NCBI RefSeq assembly: GCF_003058325.1 | Contig: NZ_CP028844.1 | Location: 1 to 64,000, forward strand | DNA length: 64,000 nt | Source: Methylobacterium currus | Lineage (GTDB): Bacteria; Pseudomonadota; Alphaproteobacteria; Rhizobiales; Beijerinckiaceae | Direction: 5' to 3' | Shown: in pieces, positions 61,902 through 64,000 of the stretch | Layout: every line of letters starts with the position of its first letter | Numbering within the stretch: position 1 is the stretch's first letter | The notes under the pieces: generated by a model | Database searches by the model: none | What the model saw: only the letters and a program-made list of their open reading frames with translations | Told to the model about the DNA's origin: nothing | Position numbers and translations under genes: made by a program

Positions 61902-62927
61902 ATGACGTCCACACCCGAGTCCGGACCTTCGCGCCGCCTGTTCCTGGCCGGCGCCGCCGCGTTTCCGCTCGTCGCGATCCGCACCCGACCGGCGCGGGCA
62001 GCGGAGTTCACATACAAGCTCGCCACCGGCCAATCCCTGACCCAGCCGATCAACGCCCGGCTCGACCAGGCCTGCCAGCGCATCCGCGAGGCGTCCGGCG
62101 GGCGGATGGAGCTGAAGTTCTTCCCGGCGAGCCAGCTCGGCTCCGACACCGATCTCATCACCCAGGTGCGCAGCGGGGGAATCGAGTTCCTCAACATCGC
62201 CGGCTCGGTGATCTCGACCGTGGCCTCCGGCGCGGCGATCACCAATGTGGGATTCGCCTTCTCCGACTACGACCACGTCTGGCGCGGGGTGGACGGGCCG
62301 ATCGGCGAGTATGTCCGCACCCAGATCGAGAAGGCCGGCCTCATCGTCGCGGCCAAGGCGGCCGATAACGGCTTTCGCCAGATCACCTCGAACGCCAAGC
62401 CGATCCGGACGCCCGACGACCTCAAGGGCTACCGCATCCGCGTGCCGGTGGCGCCGATCTTCACCTCGCTGTTCTCGAGCCTCGGGGCGAGCCCGACCTC
62501 GATCAATTTCAACGAGCTTTACACCGCACTCCAGACCCGGCTGGTCGACGGCGAGGAGAACGGGCTGGTGACGATCGAAGCCGGCAAGCTCTACGAGGTG
62601 CAGAAGTACCTCACCGAGACCAACCATATCTGGGACCCGTTCTGGATCGTCGCCAACCGGCGCGCCTTCGGGCGGCTGCCCGGGCCGCTCCAGGAGATCG
62701 TCCGGCGCGAGCTCGACCGCGCCGCGATGGAGGAGCGCGAGGACGTCGTGCGCCTGACCGGCACGCTCAAGGGGCAGCTCACCGCCCGCGGCCTGACCTT
62801 CGAGACCGCCGACAAGGCCGCCTTCCGCAAGGGCCTGACCCAGGCCGGCTTCTACCGCGACTGGCGGGAGAAGTTCGGGCCCGAGGCGTGGAAGGCCCTC
62901 GAGGCCGTGACGGGGGACCTGGCATGA
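61902..62927 (+). CDS. TRAP transporter substrate-binding protein (DctP family)
   Basis: The 341-residue periplasmic protein has a twin-arginine-like leader (PSRRLFLAGAAAFPLVAIRT). DctP features follow: YKLATGQSLTQPINARLDQA, RMELKFFPASQLGSDTDLIT QVRSGGIEF, then the ligand Arg region YRIRVPVAPIFTSLFSSLGA SPTSINFNELYTALQTRLVD GEENG. It captures an organic acid for the DctQM permease. GGAGG lies 7 bases before ATG 61902. Its stop overlaps the permease start. Confidence 0.92.
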   Translation: MTSTPESGPSRRLFLAGAAAFPLVAIRTRPARAAEFTYKLATGQSLTQPINARLDQACQRIREASGGRMELKFFPASQLGSDTDLITQVRSGGIEFLNIAGSVISTVASGAAITNVGFAFSDYDHVWRGVDGPIGEYVRTQIEKAGLIVAAKAADNGFRQITSNAKPIRTPDDLKGYRIRVPVAPIFTSLFSSLGASPTSINFNELYTALQTRLVDGEENGLVTIEAGKLYEVQKYLTETNHIWDPFWIVANRRAFGRLPGPLQEIVRRELDRAAMEEREDVVRLTGTLKGQLTARGLTFETADKAAFRKGLTQAGFYRDWREKFGPEAWKALEAVTGDLA

Positions 62928-64000
62928 GCGCGCTCGCCGACGCCCCCGGGCAGCCAGCGGCCGCCCTTCCCACCGACTGGCTCGGCTCGGCCGAGCGAAC
63001 CTTGCGCCTCGCCGTCGAGGTGCCGGCGGCGCTTCTGGTCGCCGCCGAGGCCCTGATCCTGTTCGCCGGCATCGTCTCGCGGGCGATCGGGCATTCGATC
63101 ATCTGGAGCGACGAACTCGCCTCGATCCTGTTCCTGTGGCTCGCGATGCTCGGCAGCGTCGTGGCGGTGCAACGGGGCGAGCACATGCGGCTGACCTTCG
63201 TGGTCGGCTCGCTCTCGCCCCGCGCCCGGGCCTGGTGCGACGCGCTCGCCGTCGGCGCGGTCTTCGCCTTCCTGGCCCTGATGCTGCACGCGGCCTACGA
63301 CTACACCGAGGACCAGTCCTTCGTGGAGACGCCGGCGCTCGGCTGGTCGGGCACGGTGCGGGCGCTCGCCGTGCCGGTCGGCTTCGTGCTGGCGCTCCTG
63401 TCCTGCGGCTTGCGCCTCGCCCGGCATCGCGTGGCGGACCTCCTCGGCGTCGGGGCGGTGCTCCTCGGCATCGTCGCGCTCCTCAGCCTGGCGGCACCGT
63501 GGTTATCCGGGATCGGCAATGCGGCGCTCCTGGTCTTCTTCGTCGGGCTCCTCGGCATCGGGATCCTGGCCGGCGTCCCGATCGCGTTCTCGTTCGCGCT
63601 CGCCACCTCGGCCTACCTGCTCACCACCACCGCGACGCCCCTCACCATCGTGGTCGGGCGGATGGACGAGGGGATGAGCAGCCTGATCCTGCTCGCGATT
63701 CCCCTCTTCGTGCTGCTCGGCCAGCTCGTCGACGCGACCGGGATGGCGCGGGTGATGGTGGCCTTCCTCGCCTCGCTGCTGGGCCACGTGCGGGCCGGCA
63801 TGTCCTACGTGCTGCTCGGCGCGATGCTGCTCGTCTCGGGCATCTCCGGCTCGAAGACCGCCGACATGGCGGCGGTCGCCCCGGTGCTGTTTCCCGAGAT
63901 GCGCCGGCGCGGCATGAAGGACGGCGAGCTCCTGTCGATCCTCGCCGCCTCGGGGGCGATGAGCGAGACGATCCCGCCCTCGATCGTGCTCATCGCCATC
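62924..64000 (+). CDS. TRAP transporter permease, fused small and large subunits (DctQM), cut by window end
   Basis: The open frame starts in ATGA overlap with dctP and runs past the window edge. Residues about 25-165 are the four-helix DctQ part (VSRAIGHSIIWSDELASILF LWLAMLGSVVAVQRGEHMRL). After a linker helix, the DctM part begins (LLGIGILAGVPIAFSFALAT, SLILLAIPLFVLLGQLVDAT, GAMLLVSGISGSKTADMAAV, SGAMSETIPPSIVLIAI). DctM is the Na+-coupled channel. Q-M fusions are a known TRAP variant. The 3' part is outside the window. Confidence 0.92.
   Translation, partial: MSALADAPGQPAAALPTDWLGSAERTLRLAVEVPAALLVAAEALILFAGIVSRAIGHSIIWSDELASILFLWLAMLGSVVAVQRGEHMRLTFVVGSLSPRARAWCDALAVGAVFAFLALMLHAAYDYTEDQSFVETPALGWSGTVRALAVPVGFVLALLSCGLRLARHRVADLLGVGAVLLGIVALLSLAAPWLSGIGNAALLVFFVGLLGIGILAGVPIAFSFALATSAYLLTTTATPLTIVVGRMDEGMSSLILLAIPLFVLLGQLVDATGMARVMVAFLASLLGHVRAGMSYVLLGAMLLVSGISGSKTADMAAVAPVLFPEMRRRGMKDGELLSILAASGAMSETIPPSIVLIAI

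Noticed and set aside
1..64000. tRNA or rRNA genes
   Set aside because: I saw no cloverleaf with a T-loop GGTTCGAATCC-type box and no rRNA sequence. A covariance search would be decisive.

Overview
The window is GC-rich alphaproteobacterial DNA. The closest match to what I recognise is Methylobacterium or a relative: ECF/NrsF sigma pairs, RpoH and exported-protein types typical of that family, a DUF1508 protein, and the codon use. No rRNA, tRNA or CRISPR array was seen. A mosaic accessory region covers about 1-47.6 kb (genomic island or plasmid-like). It is followed by a more ordinary chromosomal-looking region, 47.6-64 kb.

Copper/metal region (1-15.5 kb, + strand apart from the sigma pair and one remnant). 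In order: the 3' end of a multicopper oxidase, a DUF305-like/CusF fusion protein, an ECF sigma factor with its NrsF-type anti-sigma factor, small exported proteins, two FixH/YtkA-like proteins, the CusB and CusA heavy-metal efflux parts, a thioredoxin-reductase-like flavoprotein, and CusF, DUF411 and Met-rich periplasmic proteins. Nearly every gene between 1 and 8.4 kb carries one or more single-base frame changes, whereas cusA and everything after it up to 15.5 kb reads cleanly. An rpoH 3' fragment is also present.

Complex I-like module (17.5-24.9 kb, - strand). A truncated serine recombinase (15.8-17.4 kb) precedes seven tightly overlapping genes encoding NuoA-H-J-K-L-M-N only. There is no B, C, D, E, F, G or I. 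NuoA and NuoH have lost the motifs that build the quinone site and the interface with the peripheral arm, NuoN has altered channel residues, and NuoJ carries a long His/Met-rich loop. Upstream lie a Cys-rich four-helix copper-storage-type protein (interrupted by an in-frame TGA in place of a Cys codon) and a CsoR/FrmR-family repressor. I regard this as the most unusual system in the window.

Mobile-element-rich middle (26-47.6 kb). It holds IS66, IS256, ISKra4 and IS6 elements and remnants of IS3, IS5 and IS21. Between them are an OmpA-like/OprB porin fusion, a large acetoacetyl-CoA-synthetase-like/ACP/GNAT fusion enzyme, a TonB-dependent siderophore receptor, several small unknown proteins, a RES/Xre toxin-antitoxin pair, and an excisionase-like HTH gene followed by a truncated gene. 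A 194-bp element with IS6-type ends joins that truncated gene to a 5'-truncated serralysin-like gene.

Surface-glycan region (47.6-56.4 kb). RTX/DUF4214 secreted proteins flank a - strand operon gmhA-gmhB-hldE-(TPR glycosyltransferase), that is, ADP-heptose synthesis plus a probable user of it.

Metabolic region (57-64 kb). It contains an inositol-monophosphatase-family enzyme, a YghU-type glutathione transferase, an NAD(P)-dependent oxidoreductase with a SAF-like tail, a LysR regulator and a TRAP transporter (DctP plus fused DctQM, cut by the window end). A 40-bp sequence conserved upstream of both the oxidoreductase and the TRAP genes is a strong candidate for the LysR operator and links them into one regulon.
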